A DNA stretch of 64,000 bases, taken from the NCBI RefSeq assembly GCF_014649495.1, contig NZ_BMTD01000002.1, positions 124,001-188,000 on the forward strand, given 5' to 3'. The stretch comes from Streptomyces filipinensis (GTDB lineage Bacteria > Actinomycetota > Actinomycetes > Streptomycetales > Streptomycetaceae). The translations under genes and the position numbers were made by a program. This document shows, piece after piece, positions 8,469-17,805 of the stretch. Under the pieces are notes generated by a model. That model was not told the origin of the DNA. It saw nothing but the letters and a program-made list of their open reading frames with translations, and ran no database searches. Numbering within the stretch: position 1 is the stretch's first letter; the number at the start of each line of letters is the position of its first letter.

Positions 8469-9938
8469 TCAGCCGCGCAGCGCCTGCACCGCCGCGTCCA
8501 GCCGCTTGCCGAAGTCGGCGTCGGCGTTGCGGAAGTTGCCGATCGCGCGCTCGGCGATGTCCTCGCGCGAGACCTTGGCGATGAAGCCCGCCAGGTTCGC
8601 GACCAGCCGCTCCTTCTCCTGCTCCGACATCAGCCGGTAGAGGGCGCCCGCCTGCACGAAGTCGTCGTCCTCGGCGTGCACCGGCGTCGGGTGGCCGCCG
8701 GTGGAGCCGTCGACAGAGGTGGGCTGCCACAGGGCGCGCCCGGTCTGCTGCGGCCCGCCGAAGCTGTTCGGCTCGTAGTTCTTCGCCCCGCCGTGCCGGC
8801 CGTCGTACAGGAAGCCGTCACGGGAGTGGGTACGCGCCTCGGTGGCGTGCGGGCGGTTCACCGGCAGGTGGTCGGCGTTGATGCCGACGCGGTAGCGGTG
8901 CGCGTCGCCGTAGGCGAACAGGCGGCCCTGGAGCATCTTGTCCGGCGAGGGACCGATGCCGGGCACGAAGTGGGCGGGGCTGAAGACCGACTGCTCGACC
9001 TCGGCGAAGACGTTCCGCGGGTTGCGGTTCAGCTCCAGCCTGCCGATCTCGATGACCGGGTAGTCCGCGTGCGGCCACACCTTGGTCAGGTCGAACGGGT
9101 TGAAGCGGTACGTCGCCGCGTCGGCCGCCGGCATGATCTGCACACCCACGGTCCAGCTGGGGAACTCGCCCCGCTCGATCGCCTCGCGCAGGTCGCGCTG
9201 GTGCGAGTCGGGGTCCTTGCCCGCGAGCACCTCGGCCTCTTCCGCCGTGAGGTTCCTGATCCCCTGGTCGGTCTTGAAGTGGTACTTGACCCAGAAGGCC
9301 TCACCGGCCGCGTTGTTCCACTGGAAGGTGTGCGAGCCGAAGCCGTCCATGTGCCGGTACGAGGCCGGGATGCCACGGTCGCCGAACAGCCAGGTCACCT
9401 GGTGCGTGGACTCCGGCGACAGCGACCAGAAGTCCCAGACGTTGTCGGCCTCGGTGCTGCCCGTGTAGGGGTCGCGCTTCTGGGTGTGGATGAAGTCCGG
9501 GAACTTGATCGCGTCCCGGATGAAGAACACCGGGGTGTTGTTGCCGACGAGGTCGTAGTTGCCCTCTTCGGTGTAGAACTTCAGCGCGAATCCGCGCGGG
9601 TCACGGACGGCGTCCGCCGCACCCAGGTTGCCGGCCACCGTCGAGAAGCGCAGGAAGACCTCGGTCTCCTTGCCGATCTCGGAGAGGAAGGCGGCTCGGG
9701 TGTACGGCGTGACGTCGGCGGTCACCGTGAAGGTGCCGTACGCGCCCGCGCCGCGCGCATGCACGACCCGCTCGGGGATGCGCTCCCGGTTGAAGTGGGC
9801 CAGCTTCTCCAGAAGCAGCTGGTCCTGGACCAGGACCGGCCCGCCGACGCCCGCCGTCTCGCTGTTCTGGTTGTCGGCGACCGGAGCACCGGCCTCCGTG
9901 GTGAGCGGTCCCTGCGTCACGTGCGCCTCCTGCGTCAT
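8469..9938 (-). CDS. katA: Monofunctional haem catalase KatA
   Basis: A 489-aa small-subunit catalase. The distal haem His is in the Glu-Arg-Val-Val-His-Ala-Arg-Gly-Ala motif (His60). The distal Asn lies in Gly-Asn-Tyr-Asp-Leu-Val-Gly-Asn-Asn, and the proximal haem-ligand Tyr is in [12 protein letters not shown]. It converts hydrogen peroxide to water and oxygen in the cytoplasm. It is divergent from a Fur-family gene (catR) and its promoter carries a palindromic operator, the arrangement known for peroxide-induced katA/catR in Streptomyces. A GGAGGC ribosome binding site precedes the ATG. Confidence 0.96.
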   Translation of the reverse strand: MTQEAHVTQGPLTTEAGAPVADNQNSETAGVGGPVLVQDQLLLEKLAHFNRERIPERVVHARGAGAYGTFTVTADVTPYTRAAFLSEIGKETEVFLRFSTVAGNLGAADAVRDPRGFALKFYTEEGNYDLVGNNTPVFFIRDAIKFPDFIHTQKRDPYTGSTEADNVWDFWSLSPESTHQVTWLFGDRGIPASYRHMDGFGSHTFQWNNAAGEAFWVKYHFKTDQGIRNLTAEEAEVLAGKDPDSHQRDLREAIERGEFPSWTVGVQIMPAADAATYRFNPFDLTKVWPHADYPVIEIGRLELNRNPRNVFAEVEQSVFSPAHFVPGIGPSPDKMLQGRLFAYGDAHRYRVGINADHLPVNRPHATEARTHSRDGFLYDGRHGGAKNYEPNSFGGPQQTGRALWQPTSVDGSTGGHPTPVHAEDDDFVQAGALYRLMSEQEKERLVANLAGFIAKVSREDIAERAIGNFRNADADFGKRLDAAVQALRG

Positions 9939-9987
9939 GGCTGACTAGTCCTGTCCCAGCCCTGTCCTGTGGCCAAAGTCGTTCTGG

Positions 9988-10015
9988 ATCCTACATTGGA
10001 TTAGATCTAAGTCAA
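9988..10015 (-). promoter_or_regulatory. katA promoter overlapped by a CatR/Fur-type operator
   Basis: On the minus strand, TTGACT (10015-10010) and TAGGAT (9993-9988) are spaced by 16 nt, a near-consensus vegetative promoter for katA. The spacer and -35 contain a perfect 10-bp palindrome TTAGATCTAA (10001-10010), extended outward by a matching TTG/CAA pair to a 20-bp imperfect palindrome. This resembles PerR/Fur boxes. A repressor bound here would directly block RNA polymerase, and the divergent catR gene encodes a fitting repressor. Confidence 0.65.
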
Positions 10016-10076
10016 ACAATGTTCCAAAGTCACACCTATTCCCGAGCTGGTACGTCTTCCTGTTAGGCTGGTGGCC

Positions 10077-10493
10077 ATGAGCGACCTTCTGGAACGGCTG
10101 CGTGGACGCGGATGGCGGATGACCGCGCAGCGGCGCGTCGTGGCCGAGGTCCTCGACGGCGATCATGTGCACCTGACGGCCGACGAGGTCCATGCGCGTG
10201 CTGTCGCGAAGCTGCCCGAGATCTCCCGGGCCACGGTCTACAACACGCTGGGTGAGCTGGTCTCCCTCGGCGAGGTACTGGAAGTCACGACGGACAAGCG
10301 CGCCAAGCGCTACGACCCGAACGCGCACCGGCCGCACCATCACCTGGTCTGCGCCCTGTGCGGCGCGATCCGCGACGTCCACCCCACGGGCAACCCGCTC
10401 GCCGACCTGCCCGACACGGAGCGCTTCGGCTTCACCGTCTCGGACGTCGAGGTGACGTACCGCGGGCTGTGCCCGGAGTGCGTGAAGGCGTAA
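10077..10493 (+). CDS. catR: Fur-family peroxide-responsive repressor CatR
   Basis: A 138-aa Fur/PerR-type regulator. The winged helix covers about residues 5-85 with the recognition segment Ser-Arg-Ala-Thr-Val-Tyr-Asn-Thr-Leu. A His-rich regulatory metal site (His-Arg-Pro-His-His-His) and two structural zinc CxxC pairs (Cys-Ala-Leu-Cys and Cys-Pro-Glu-Cys) follow. It is expected to repress katA and itself and to be inactivated by peroxide. Two starts are possible, GTG 10071 and ATG 10077. Neither has a good ribosome binding site, and a TAGGCT -10-like element at 10064-10069 would place transcription start at or near the ATG, so a leaderless mRNA is possible. Confidence 0.92.
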   Translation: MSDLLERLRGRGWRMTAQRRVVAEVLDGDHVHLTADEVHARAVAKLPEISRATVYNTLGELVSLGEVLEVTTDKRAKRYDPNAHRPHHHLVCALCGAIRDVHPTGNPLADLPDTERFGFTVSDVEVTYRGLCPECVKA

Positions 10494-10511
10494 CGCGCCA
10501 TTTTTCCCGGA

Positions 10512-10535
10512 AAGCCCCGGCATCCGCCGGGGCTT
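10512..10535 (+). terminator. Intrinsic terminator after catR
   Basis: A perfect 10-bp hairpin (AAGCCCCGGC with loop ATCC) followed by a T-rich CTTCTTCGTGTT stretch, 18 nt after the catR stop. Confidence 0.75.
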
Positions 10536-10572
10536 CTTCGTGTTCCTGTGCCTTTTCCCGTGGCACGAACGA

Positions 10573-10610
10573 CCGAGGGCCGGAACCCATTTCTGGATTC
10601 CGGCCCTCGG
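10573..10610. terminator. Terminator for initiator tRNA copy 1
   Basis: A perfect 13-bp inverted repeat (CCGAGGGCCGGAA) with a 12-nt loop lies just beyond the 3' end of the minus-strand tRNA gene. It can serve that tRNA and also back up the catR terminator. Confidence 0.65.
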
Positions 10611-10617
10611 CCTTCAG

Positions 10618-10691
10618 TAGCGGGGACAGGATTTGAACCTGCGACCTCTGGGTTATGAGCCCAGCGAGCTACCGAGCTGCTCCACCCCGCG
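10618..10691 (-). tRNA. Initiator tRNA-fMet (CAT), copy 1
   Basis: A 74-nt cloverleaf read on the minus strand with anticodon CAT. Initiator identity is shown by the unpaired first base pair of the acceptor stem (C1 opposite U72) and by three consecutive G-C pairs in the anticodon stem (CTGGG...CCCAG). The T-loop GTTCAAATC is standard. The 3' CCA is not encoded. An identical copy lies at 12807-12880. Confidence 0.96.
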
Positions 10692-10790
10692 TCGGTGAAC
10701 ACGACATTACGCGTAAGAAGCAGACGGAAGCAAATCCATGGGGGGCATGGTGGCCGGGGTCGCTTCCGCGCAGCCCGTGGCGGGTGCCGA

Positions 10791-12602
10791 TCAAGCGGAC
10801 AGTTCCTCACGCAGGGCGTCTCTCAGCCGCCCCGCCCGCTCCGAGACCTCCGCCGGCCCCAGCGCGACCGCACGGTCCGCCCACTTCTGCCCCTCCGCCA
10901 GCTCGCCCCGACGCGCGTAGACCAGAGCCAGCCGCAGCGCCGCCCGGCCGTGCCCCGCGTCCGCCGCCCGCGTCCACCACACCGCCGCCTCCGGCTCGCT
11001 TCCCTCCCGGGCCAGCAGCAGCCCCAGGTTGAAGGCACCGTTGCGTGACCCGGCCTCCGCCGCCGCCCGGTACCACCGGGCCGCCTCGACCACGTCCCCC
11101 CGTGCCGCCGCGAGCATGCCGACCCGCACCTGGGCCCGCCGGTGCCCCTGGGTCGCCGCCCGCTCGTACCACTCCTCGCACTCGGTCTTCTCGTGCACGA
11201 TCTCGCCCAGCTCATGCGCCGGCTCCGGCGGCCGGCGCGCGTCGAGCAGCGTGGCCAGCCGGTACGCCGCCTCCGCGCTGCCCGCGCCCGCCGCACACCG
11301 CAGGTGCCGCTCGGCCTCCTGCTCGTCGCCCTCGCGCAGCCGGGCGATGCCGACCTGGAGCGCCGCCTCGGTGTGCCCGGCGGCGGCGGCCCGCTCGTAC
11401 CAGCGCAGCGCCATCGTGTCCGCCCCGCGCCCGGCGTAGAGGATCCCGAGGTTGAACGCGGCGTCCACGCTCCCGGCCTCGGCGGCCTTGGAGAACCACG
11501 GCTCGGCACCGGTGGTGTCACCGCCCTGGAGCAGCAGGATGGCGAGCGCGTTGGCGGCCTCCCGGTGCCCGGCGTAGGCGGCCCGCCGGTACCACTGCTC
11601 GGCCTGGGCGGTGCGTCCCTGCTCGGCGCACAGGAGCCCGAGGTTGTAGGCGCCGTTGTCGTCACCGGCGTCCAGTGCCGCCCGGTACCAGCGCTCGGCG
11701 GTCTGGGTCTCGCCCCGCTCGGCGTGCAGCGCACCGAGCGCGTTGGCCGCGTTGCCGTCGCCGTCCTGGGCGGCGCGCAGCCACCACACGGCCGCGCTCT
11801 CGGTGTCCCCGGCGTCGCGCAGCAGGAAGCCCAGCGCGCAGGCGGCCCGGGGCTCGCCGTCCTTGGCGGAGGTCAGGTACCAGCGCCCGGCCTCCTTCAG
11901 TTCGCCGCGCTTCTCCAGGATCGCGCCGAGGTGCAGCGCGGCGCGGCGGTGGCCGCGCGCGGCGGCCTGCCGGTACCACTGCTCGGCCTCCGCGACAGCG
12001 TTGTCAGCGCCCTCCTCCTCCCCGCGCCCGGCCCCGTGGTCGAGTACGCGGGCGAGCCGGTAGGCGGCCTCCCGGTGCCCGCGCTCGGCCGCGGCCCGCA
12101 TCCAGTGTTCGGCGCCGACGTCCCCGCGGTGCTCCAGCAGGTCGGCGAGCGCGTAGGCGCCGAGGGCATGGCCCTGCTCGGCGGACTGGCGCAGCCAGTA
12201 CTCGGCGGCGGGCTCGTCCCCGCGCTCACGGTGATGGCGGCCCAGCGCGTGGGCGGCCGCGGCGGATCCGGCGACGGCGGCGACACGCCACCAGCCGGCG
12301 GCCTCGTCGGGGTAGCCGCGCTGATGCAGCAGGACGCCCAGGTTGTTGGCGGCGGCCCGGTCGCCGGCCGCGGTGGCGGCCCGCAGGTGGGGTTCGGCTC
12401 CGTCGAGGTCGCCACGGCGCAGCAGCATGGCTCCGAGGACGCTCGCCGCCTCGGCGTCACCGCTCTGCGCGGCCAGCCCGAGGCGTACTTCTTCCGCGGC
12501 GTCCCCCATGTCGCTCAACTCGTCGCGGGACGGCTCTTCACCGGAAGACTGCACAAATCGCCCTGACTCGAACAGAGTTGCCTTGTCCCCCATAACGTCC
12601 AT
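10791..12602 (-). CDS. Sel1-like/TPR repeat protein
   Basis: A 603-aa protein built of about 15 tandem 34-36-residue repeats of the type Ala-Glu-x-Trp-Tyr-Arg-x-Ala-Ala-x-x-Gly-x-x-x-Ala-Ala-x-x-Leu-Gly, intermediate between TPR and Sel1 repeats. There is no signal peptide or catalytic domain. Such solenoids act as scaffolds for protein-protein contacts; the partner is unknown. The ATG at 12602 has a weak AGGTGG site upstream; an alternative ATG is at 12593. The gene lies alone on the minus strand between two identical initiator tRNA genes, each with its own terminator. Confidence 0.85.
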   Translation of the reverse strand: MDVMGDKATLFESGRFVQSSGEEPSRDELSDMGDAAEEVRLGLAAQSGDAEAASVLGAMLLRRGDLDGAEPHLRAATAAGDRAAANNLGVLLHQRGYPDEAAGWWRVAAVAGSAAAAHALGRHHRERGDEPAAEYWLRQSAEQGHALGAYALADLLEHRGDVGAEHWMRAAAERGHREAAYRLARVLDHGAGRGEEEGADNAVAEAEQWYRQAAARGHRRAALHLGAILEKRGELKEAGRWYLTSAKDGEPRAACALGFLLRDAGDTESAAVWWLRAAQDGDGNAANALGALHAERGETQTAERWYRAALDAGDDNGAYNLGLLCAEQGRTAQAEQWYRRAAYAGHREAANALAILLLQGGDTTGAEPWFSKAAEAGSVDAAFNLGILYAGRGADTMALRWYERAAAAGHTEAALQVGIARLREGDEQEAERHLRCAAGAGSAEAAYRLATLLDARRPPEPAHELGEIVHEKTECEEWYERAATQGHRRAQVRVGMLAAARGDVVEAARWYRAAAEAGSRNGAFNLGLLLAREGSEPEAAVWWTRAADAGHGRAALRLALVYARRGELAEGQKWADRAVALGPAEVSERAGRLRDALREELSA

Positions 12603-12766
12603 CGTCGCACCACCTGCAACCTGGGTACACCCGGTATACCGCAGCCCGTGAGGTCACTTCAGCGTTTTGTCGACATGCCCACAGGGAGACAAGTCAAACA
12701 CACACCGCTCAACTCCCCACGGCGGCGCGGCCGTCCCTCCCCTCAGCACATGAGTTCGCACACCAC

Positions 12767-12798
12767 GAAGGCCCGGATCCCTTGGGATCCGGGCCTTC
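12767..12798. terminator. Terminator for initiator tRNA copy 2
   Basis: A near-perfect 14-15-bp inverted repeat (AAGGCCCGGATCCC, loop TTG) directly downstream of the minus-strand tRNA at 12807-12880. Its sequence differs from the terminator of copy 1. Confidence 0.7.
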
Positions 12799-12806
12799 GC
12801 CTGCAG

Positions 12807-12880
12807 TAGCGGGGACAGGATTTGAACCTGCGACCTCTGGGTTATGAGCCCAGCGAGCTACCGAGCTGCTCCACCCCGCG
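12807..12880 (-). tRNA. Initiator tRNA-fMet (CAT), copy 2
   Basis: Base-for-base identical to the copy at 10618-10691, with anticodon CAT, C1/U72 mismatch and the triple G-C anticodon stem of initiator tRNAs. The identity extends a few bases into the 3' flank (CAGTAG) but not further, so this is an old or homogenised duplication of the gene rather than of the region. Confidence 0.96.
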
Positions 12881-12921
12881 CCGTTGCCCGGTAACCGTAC
12901 CACGGCGCGGAGGGAGCTTGA

Positions 12922-15882
12922 TCAACTCTTGGTCCCGCCGCCGTTCTTGCCGTCGCCGTTCTTGCCGTCGCCGTTCTTGCCGTCGCCGTTCTTGCCGTCG
13001 CCGTTCTTGCCGCCGCCGGACTGGCCGGCCTTGGCCTCCGCCTCCTGTGCCCGCTTCAGCGCGTCCTTCAGGTCCTTCTGGGCCTTGTCGTACGCGGTCC
13101 AGTCCGGCCCGTCCGCCTTCTGCAGGGCCTTCTGCCCGGCGTCGTAGGCCTTCTGGGCTTCGTCGAGGGCCTGCTGGACGGTCGGGTTGGCGGACGTGGG
13201 CGGGTTGGTGGTGCCGGTGTCCGGTGGGTTGGTCGAACCGGCCACCCCGAACACGGCGTCGAGGGCCTCGTCCAGGGTGTCCTTGAAGGCGGTCTTGCCG
13301 CCGTAGGTGACCAGAACCTTCCTCAGCAACGGGTACTTCAGCGAACCGCCCCGGACGTAGACCGGCTCCACGTACAGCAGTCCGCCGTCGAGCGGCACCG
13401 TCAGCAGATTGCCGTACTCGACCTTCGAGTGCCCGCGGCTGAGCAGGCTGATGGTCTCGGCGATGTCCGATTCGGAATTGAACTTGCTCTGCACCTGTTT
13501 GGGGCCGTCGACCGTGGTGCTGGTCGGCAGCTTCAGCACTCTGATCCTGCCGTAGTCACTGGTGCGCGGATCGGAGTCGACGGCCATGAACGCGCTGAGG
13601 TTGTCCCGCCCGTTCGGCGTGTACGTCGACGTCAGCGAGAACGCCTCCCGGCTCTGGTCGGGCATCTTCATGCTCAGGTAGTACGGCGGCACCGCGCTGC
13701 CCGAGTCGTTGGCCGGGTCGTCGGGGACCTGCCAGACCTCGCTGCCGGTGAGGAACGTCTGCGCGTCCGTCACGTGGTACCGCGTGAGCAGCTCGCGCTG
13801 GACCTTGAACAGGTCCTGCGGATAGCGCAGATGGGCCATCAGGTCCGCGGAGATGGCGGTGCGCGGCTGCACCGTGCCGGGGAAGGCCCTCATCCAGGTC
13901 TTCAGCACCGGGTCCTGGGTGTCCCACTGGTACAGCTTGACGTCGCCGGTGTACGCGTCGACGGTCGCCTTCACCGAGTTGCGGATGTAGTTGACCTGGT
14001 TCTGCTGGGCCACCACGGTGCGGGAGTTGTTGGTGGCGGTCAGCGAGTCGGCCGTGGTGTCACCGAGGGTCGTACGGGAGGAGTACGGGTAGCCGTTCGA
14101 CGTCGTGTACGCGTCGACGATCCACTGGATACGGCCGTTGACGACGGCCGGGTAGGCGTCGCCGTCGATGGTCAGCCAGGGGGCGACCGCCTCGACGCGC
14201 TCCTTGGGCGTGCGGTTGTACAGGATCCGCGAGCCCTTGCCGATCGCGCCCGAGTAGAGGATCTGCGGCTCGTTGAACGCCACCGCGTACGCGGCCCGGT
14301 TGAGCGGGTTGTCGAGGTTGACGCCGCTCTTTCCGGTGTAGCTGGTGGTCTTCTCCCCCTTGTCGTCGGAGTAGTCGACCTCCTTCTGGGGACCGCCGAC
14401 GATGGAGTAGGTGGTGGTCTTCTCGCCGTAGTAGACGCGCTGGTCGTACCGGGGCAGGTCGCCCTTGGACGGCAGGTCCTTCTCGGTGAAGACCGGCTGG
14501 CCGTCGGCGGCCTCGGTGCCCTTGGCGGCGACCACGCCGTAGCCGTGTGTGTAGCGGAAGTGGTCGTTGATCCAGTTGTTCTTCGGGACGCCGTCCAGGT
14601 TCAGCTCGCGCAGGCCGATGACCGTGTCCTGGTCCTTGCCGTCCTTGGCGGGGTACCGGTCGACGTCGAGGTTGGTCGGGAAGCCGTAGTAGTTGCGGAT
14701 CTGCTGGAGCTGCTGGAACGTCGGCGAGACGACGTTCGGGTCCAGGATGCGGATGCTGGCGGCGTCACCGACCTTGGCGCGCAGCGTGGACTTGTCCGGG
14801 GTGCTGGACTTGCCCGGGTACTCGGTGACCTTGGTGGCGTCGATGCCGTACGCCTCGCGGGTCGCCTTGAGGTTCTTCTGGACGTACGGGGCTTCCTTGG
14901 CCTGCTCGTTGGGCTGGACCTGGAACTTCTGCACGATCGCCGGGTACAGCCCGCCGATCAGGATCGCCGAGAGGACCATCAGGCCGAAGCCGATGACCGG
15001 CAGCTGCCAGGTGCGCCGCCACAGCGTGGCGAAGAAGAGCAGCGCGCAGATGACGGCGATGCAGAAGAGGATCGTCTTCGCCGGGAGATAGGCGTTGGCG
15101 TCGACGTAGCGCAGGCCGGCCCAGTCATCGGTGGCCTTGAAGTCGCTGGACTTGACGGCCAGGCCGTACCGGTCGAGCCAGTAGGCGACCGCCTTCAGGG
15201 CGACGAAGACGCCGAGCAGCACCGACAGATGTCCGGTCGCCGCGGCGGTGGCGCGTGCGCCGGGGCTGGTGACGCGCAGCCCGCCGTACAGGTAGTGCGT
15301 GAGCGCGGCGGCCACCAGGCACAGGATGGCGGTGGCGAAGCCGAAGCCGAGCAGGAAGCGGTACCAGGGCAGGTCGAAGGTGTAGAAGGAGACGTCGAGG
15401 TGGAACTGGGGGTCCTTCTGGTGGAAGGGCACGCCGTTGACCCACAGCAGCCAGGTCCGCCACTGGCCGGCCGCGGAGGCGCCGGCGATCAGCCCGACGA
15501 GCGCGGTGACGGCGAGCAGCAGCCACTTCTTGTACGGCGCGACGCCCATCCGGTAGCGGTCGAGGCTCTGCTGCTCCATGGACATGGCACTCAGCGGGGG
15601 CCGCAGCCGGTGCGCCAGCCAGATGTTGACCCCCACCGCGACCGCCATCAGCAGACCGAAGACGAAGAAGAGGCCGATCTTGGTCCAGAGCGTGGTCGTG
15701 AACACGGACGAGTAGTGCACCGACCGGTACCACAGCCAGTCCGTCCAGAAGCCCGCGAACATGGTGAACGCCATGCCGAGCACGGCCAGGACGCCCAGTG
15801 TCATGAGCAGGGTCCTCGCCCGCCGGGACGGGCGGCCCGCTCTGATCCGTGGCCCCGTCGGGCCTCCGCCGCGGTCCGGCAT
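12922..15882 (-). CDS. UPF0182 family large membrane protein
   Basis: About 986 aa. Seven predicted transmembrane helices occupy the N-terminal third (from about residue 25 to 330). A long extracytoplasmic domain follows, ending in a Gln/Lys/Ala-rich coiled-coil-like stretch and a Lys-Asn-Gly-Asp-Gly repeat tail. Sequence and layout match the UPF0182 family, widespread in actinobacteria and without an assigned function. The ATG at 15882 gives the usual family N terminus (Met-Pro-Asp-Arg-Gly), but its only nearby GAGGTG sits 6 nt before an in-frame TTG at 15894, and a GTG at 15903 is also open, so the start is uncertain by up to 7 codons. Confidence 0.9.
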   Translation of the reverse strand: MPDRGGGPTGPRIRAGRPSRRARTLLMTLGVLAVLGMAFTMFAGFWTDWLWYRSVHYSSVFTTTLWTKIGLFFVFGLLMAVAVGVNIWLAHRLRPPLSAMSMEQQSLDRYRMGVAPYKKWLLLAVTALVGLIAGASAAGQWRTWLLWVNGVPFHQKDPQFHLDVSFYTFDLPWYRFLLGFGFATAILCLVAAALTHYLYGGLRVTSPGARATAAATGHLSVLLGVFVALKAVAYWLDRYGLAVKSSDFKATDDWAGLRYVDANAYLPAKTILFCIAVICALLFFATLWRRTWQLPVIGFGLMVLSAILIGGLYPAIVQKFQVQPNEQAKEAPYVQKNLKATREAYGIDATKVTEYPGKSSTPDKSTLRAKVGDAASIRILDPNVVSPTFQQLQQIRNYYGFPTNLDVDRYPAKDGKDQDTVIGLRELNLDGVPKNNWINDHFRYTHGYGVVAAKGTEAADGQPVFTEKDLPSKGDLPRYDQRVYYGEKTTTYSIVGGPQKEVDYSDDKGEKTTSYTGKSGVNLDNPLNRAAYAVAFNEPQILYSGAIGKGSRILYNRTPKERVEAVAPWLTIDGDAYPAVVNGRIQWIVDAYTTSNGYPYSSRTTLGDTTADSLTATNNSRTVVAQQNQVNYIRNSVKATVDAYTGDVKLYQWDTQDPVLKTWMRAFPGTVQPRTAISADLMAHLRYPQDLFKVQRELLTRYHVTDAQTFLTGSEVWQVPDDPANDSGSAVPPYYLSMKMPDQSREAFSLTSTYTPNGRDNLSAFMAVDSDPRTSDYGRIRVLKLPTSTTVDGPKQVQSKFNSESDIAETISLLSRGHSKVEYGNLLTVPLDGGLLYVEPVYVRGGSLKYPLLRKVLVTYGGKTAFKDTLDEALDAVFGVAGSTNPPDTGTTNPPTSANPTVQQALDEAQKAYDAGQKALQKADGPDWTAYDKAQKDLKDALKRAQEAEAKAGQSGGGKNGDGKNGDGKNGDGKNGDGKNGGGTKS
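12939..13013 (-). repeat. 15-bp tandem repeat encoding Lys-Asn-Gly-Asp-Gly
   Basis: About five head-to-tail copies of a 15-bp unit (plus strand CGCCGTTCTTGCCGT) encode the extreme C terminus of the UPF0182 protein. Copies are nearly identical, so copy number is likely to vary between strains. Confidence 0.9.
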
Positions 15883-16045
15883 CTGGAAAGCCAAGGTGCG
15901 CACCTCGAAGTCGCTGTCGATCCGTCAGGCCCTCGTGTTCGCGGGCCCTCGGTTGCCCCCCGTGATCGCGGGCCAACACCTATGCAACTTACTCACGCAC
16001 TGCTCGGTTCCCGATTCCGGTGAGGAACGAGGCAGGATTGTGACC

Positions 16046-16588
16046 ATGTCCAACACTCCCATGGCAGCGAGCCCGCTCACCCGGGCCGTACTCGAGATCG
16101 ACGAGTACGTCTCCGGCCTCGGCTGGGACCAGCCCGCCCGCCTCTTCGCCCTTGTCGACACCGCACGGCTACGGACCCAGGAACCCGCACTGGCGGCCCA
16201 GCTGGGCCTTGAGGACGCGTCCGCCCCCACCGGTCTCACCCCGATCGAGCAGGACGAGATCCCGTCCGGCAAACCGCTGGACGAGTTCCTCGGCACCATC
16301 GCCTGGCCCGACGCGGTGACCGGCTGCGCGCTGTCGGTGGAGCGCCTGATGCTGCCGCCTTCCGCCGAGGCGCAGGTCCCGAAGAACCTCAGCGAGGCGA
16401 AGCTGGCCAAGTGGGTCGCCGAGCACCCCGAGCGTCAGGAGGTGCGGATGACCGTCGCGGTGCTGCGCGAGGGGGGTCGTGAGTCGGCTCTGCGGCTGCG
16501 CGAGAAGGACTCCCCGACGGAGGTCCTGACGGGCCCGGACCTGGTGCCCGGACTGGCGGAGGCCCTGGCGGCGACGTTCGCGGACTGA
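16046..16588 (+). CDS. PPA1309-like conserved actinobacterial protein
   Basis: A 180-aa soluble protein with no catalytic motif that I recognise. Its start (Thr-Arg-Ala-Val-Leu-Glu-Ile-Asp-Glu-Tyr) and the central Trp-Pro-Asp-Ala-Val-Thr-Gly-Cys segment are those of the PPA1309 family, which is common next to UPF0182 and PDZ-protease genes in actinobacteria. Function is unknown. The ATG at 16046 is preceded by AGGCAGGA; the in-frame GTG at 16040 is also possible. It is divergent from the UPF0182 gene and convergent with the PDZ-protease gene. Confidence 0.75.
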   Translation: MSNTPMAASPLTRAVLEIDEYVSGLGWDQPARLFALVDTARLRTQEPALAAQLGLEDASAPTGLTPIEQDEIPSGKPLDEFLGTIAWPDAVTGCALSVERLMLPPSAEAQVPKNLSEAKLAKWVAEHPERQEVRMTVAVLREGGRESALRLREKDSPTEVLTGPDLVPGLAEALAATFAD

Positions 16589-16611
16589 TCCCGCCCGACG
16601 CGGTACGGCGA

Positions 16612-16643
16612 TGGGGGCGCCCCTGCGTTGCGGGGCGCCCCCA
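16612..16643. terminator. Bidirectional terminator
   Basis: A perfect 12-bp hairpin (TGGGGGCGCCCC, 8-nt loop) between the convergent PPA1309-like and PDZ-protease genes. Confidence 0.75.
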
Positions 16644-16660
16644 GCCGTGTCATGACCGGC

Positions 16661-17755
16661 TCAGCTCTTGGCGCAGGTGGGCAGCGCCCCGGTGTTCCCG
16701 CTGCGGATGTCCTTGAGCGCGTCGAGCGCGTCCCCGATCGTCTTGACCTTCACCAGCCTGAGCCCGCTCGGGGTGTCCTTGGCGGCGGCCGCGCAGTTGT
16801 CGGCGGGCGTCAGGAAGTACTGGGCGCCCTTGTCGCGCGCGCCGACGGTCTTCATGTCGATGCCGCCGATCGGCCCGACGGTGCCGTTGTCGTCGATGGT
16901 GCCGGTACCGGCGACGAACTTCCCGCCGGTCAGGCTGCCCGGGGTCAGCTTGTCGTAGATGCCGAGGGCGAACATCAGGCCCGCGCTCGGCCCGCCGACG
17001 TCGGCGAGCTTGATGTCGATGGTGAACGGGAAGGTGTGGTCGGTCCCGGCGGAGATCCCGACGATGGCCCGCTTGGCGCCGCTGTCGTCGGAGGTGGCCG
17101 TGGTGATCGTGACGTCCTGGGTCTTCGTCGCGGTCCGGTGCGCCTTCTCGGCGGCCGCCTGCTCCTTGACGGGGACGACGGTGAACACGACCTTCTGCCC
17201 GGGCTTGTGCCTGGTGACGAGCTTGGCGACGTCGGAGGGCTGCTTCACGGCCGTACCGTCGACGGCCTTGATCACGTCACCGGCGTGCAGCCTGCCCTCG
17301 GCCGGCGAGCCCTTGACGACGGTGGAGACGATCACCCAGGACTTCACGGGAACGCCCAGCTCCTTCAGGGCGGCGACCTTGGCGCTCTCCTGGGACTGGC
17401 TGAACTCCTCGGCGTTCTCCTGGGTGGACTGCTCCTCGGTCTTGCCGTCCGGGTAGAGCGTGTCGTGCGGCACGATCTTGCTGTCGCGCGCCAGCCAGCC
17501 GTAGACCGCCTCCACCAGGTTCATCCGGAAGTCCGCGCTGGTCACCCGGACCGTCGTCATGTTCAGGTGGCCGTCGGTGGGGTACGTCTGGTGCCCGGTG
17601 ATCTGCAGCACCGGCTCGCCGTCGTGGTCCCCCAGCGTGTTCACGGTCGGGCCGGGAGACATCTCCGAGTACGGCACGGGGATGAGTACTCCCGCGCACA
17701 GGAGCGCGATCAGCATCAGGGTGGAGGCGAGCATCGTCGCGGTGCGGCGTGGCAT
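16661..17755 (-). CDS. Membrane-anchored PDZ / Lon-like serine protease (YlbL family)
   Basis: A 364-aa protein. One N-terminal transmembrane anchor (about residues 8-27) is followed by a PDZ domain (about 135-200) and a C-terminal Lon-type protease domain (about 230-345). The Ser-Lys dyad is visible as Ser257 in Gly-Gly-Pro-Ser-Ala-Gly and Lys302 in Gly-Gly-Ile-Asp-Met-Lys. No ATPase domain is present, so it should act as an ATP-independent, surface-facing protease of the YlbL type; its substrates are unknown. It lies 50 nt downstream of a small membrane-protein gene on the same strand, probably in one transcript. Confidence 0.9.
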   Translation of the reverse strand: MPRRTATMLASTLMLIALLCAGVLIPVPYSEMSPGPTVNTLGDHDGEPVLQITGHQTYPTDGHLNMTTVRVTSADFRMNLVEAVYGWLARDSKIVPHDTLYPDGKTEEQSTQENAEEFSQSQESAKVAALKELGVPVKSWVIVSTVVKGSPAEGRLHAGDVIKAVDGTAVKQPSDVAKLVTRHKPGQKVVFTVVPVKEQAAAEKAHRTATKTQDVTITTATSDDSGAKRAIVGISAGTDHTFPFTIDIKLADVGGPSAGLMFALGIYDKLTPGSLTGGKFVAGTGTIDDNGTVGPIGGIDMKTVGARDKGAQYFLTPADNCAAAAKDTPSGLRLVKVKTIGDALDALKDIRSGNTGALPTCAKS

Positions 17756-17805
17756 GCCACGACAGTACGGGACGGCTGCGTCAGCGGGCCGTCAGGGCAC
17801 CCCCG

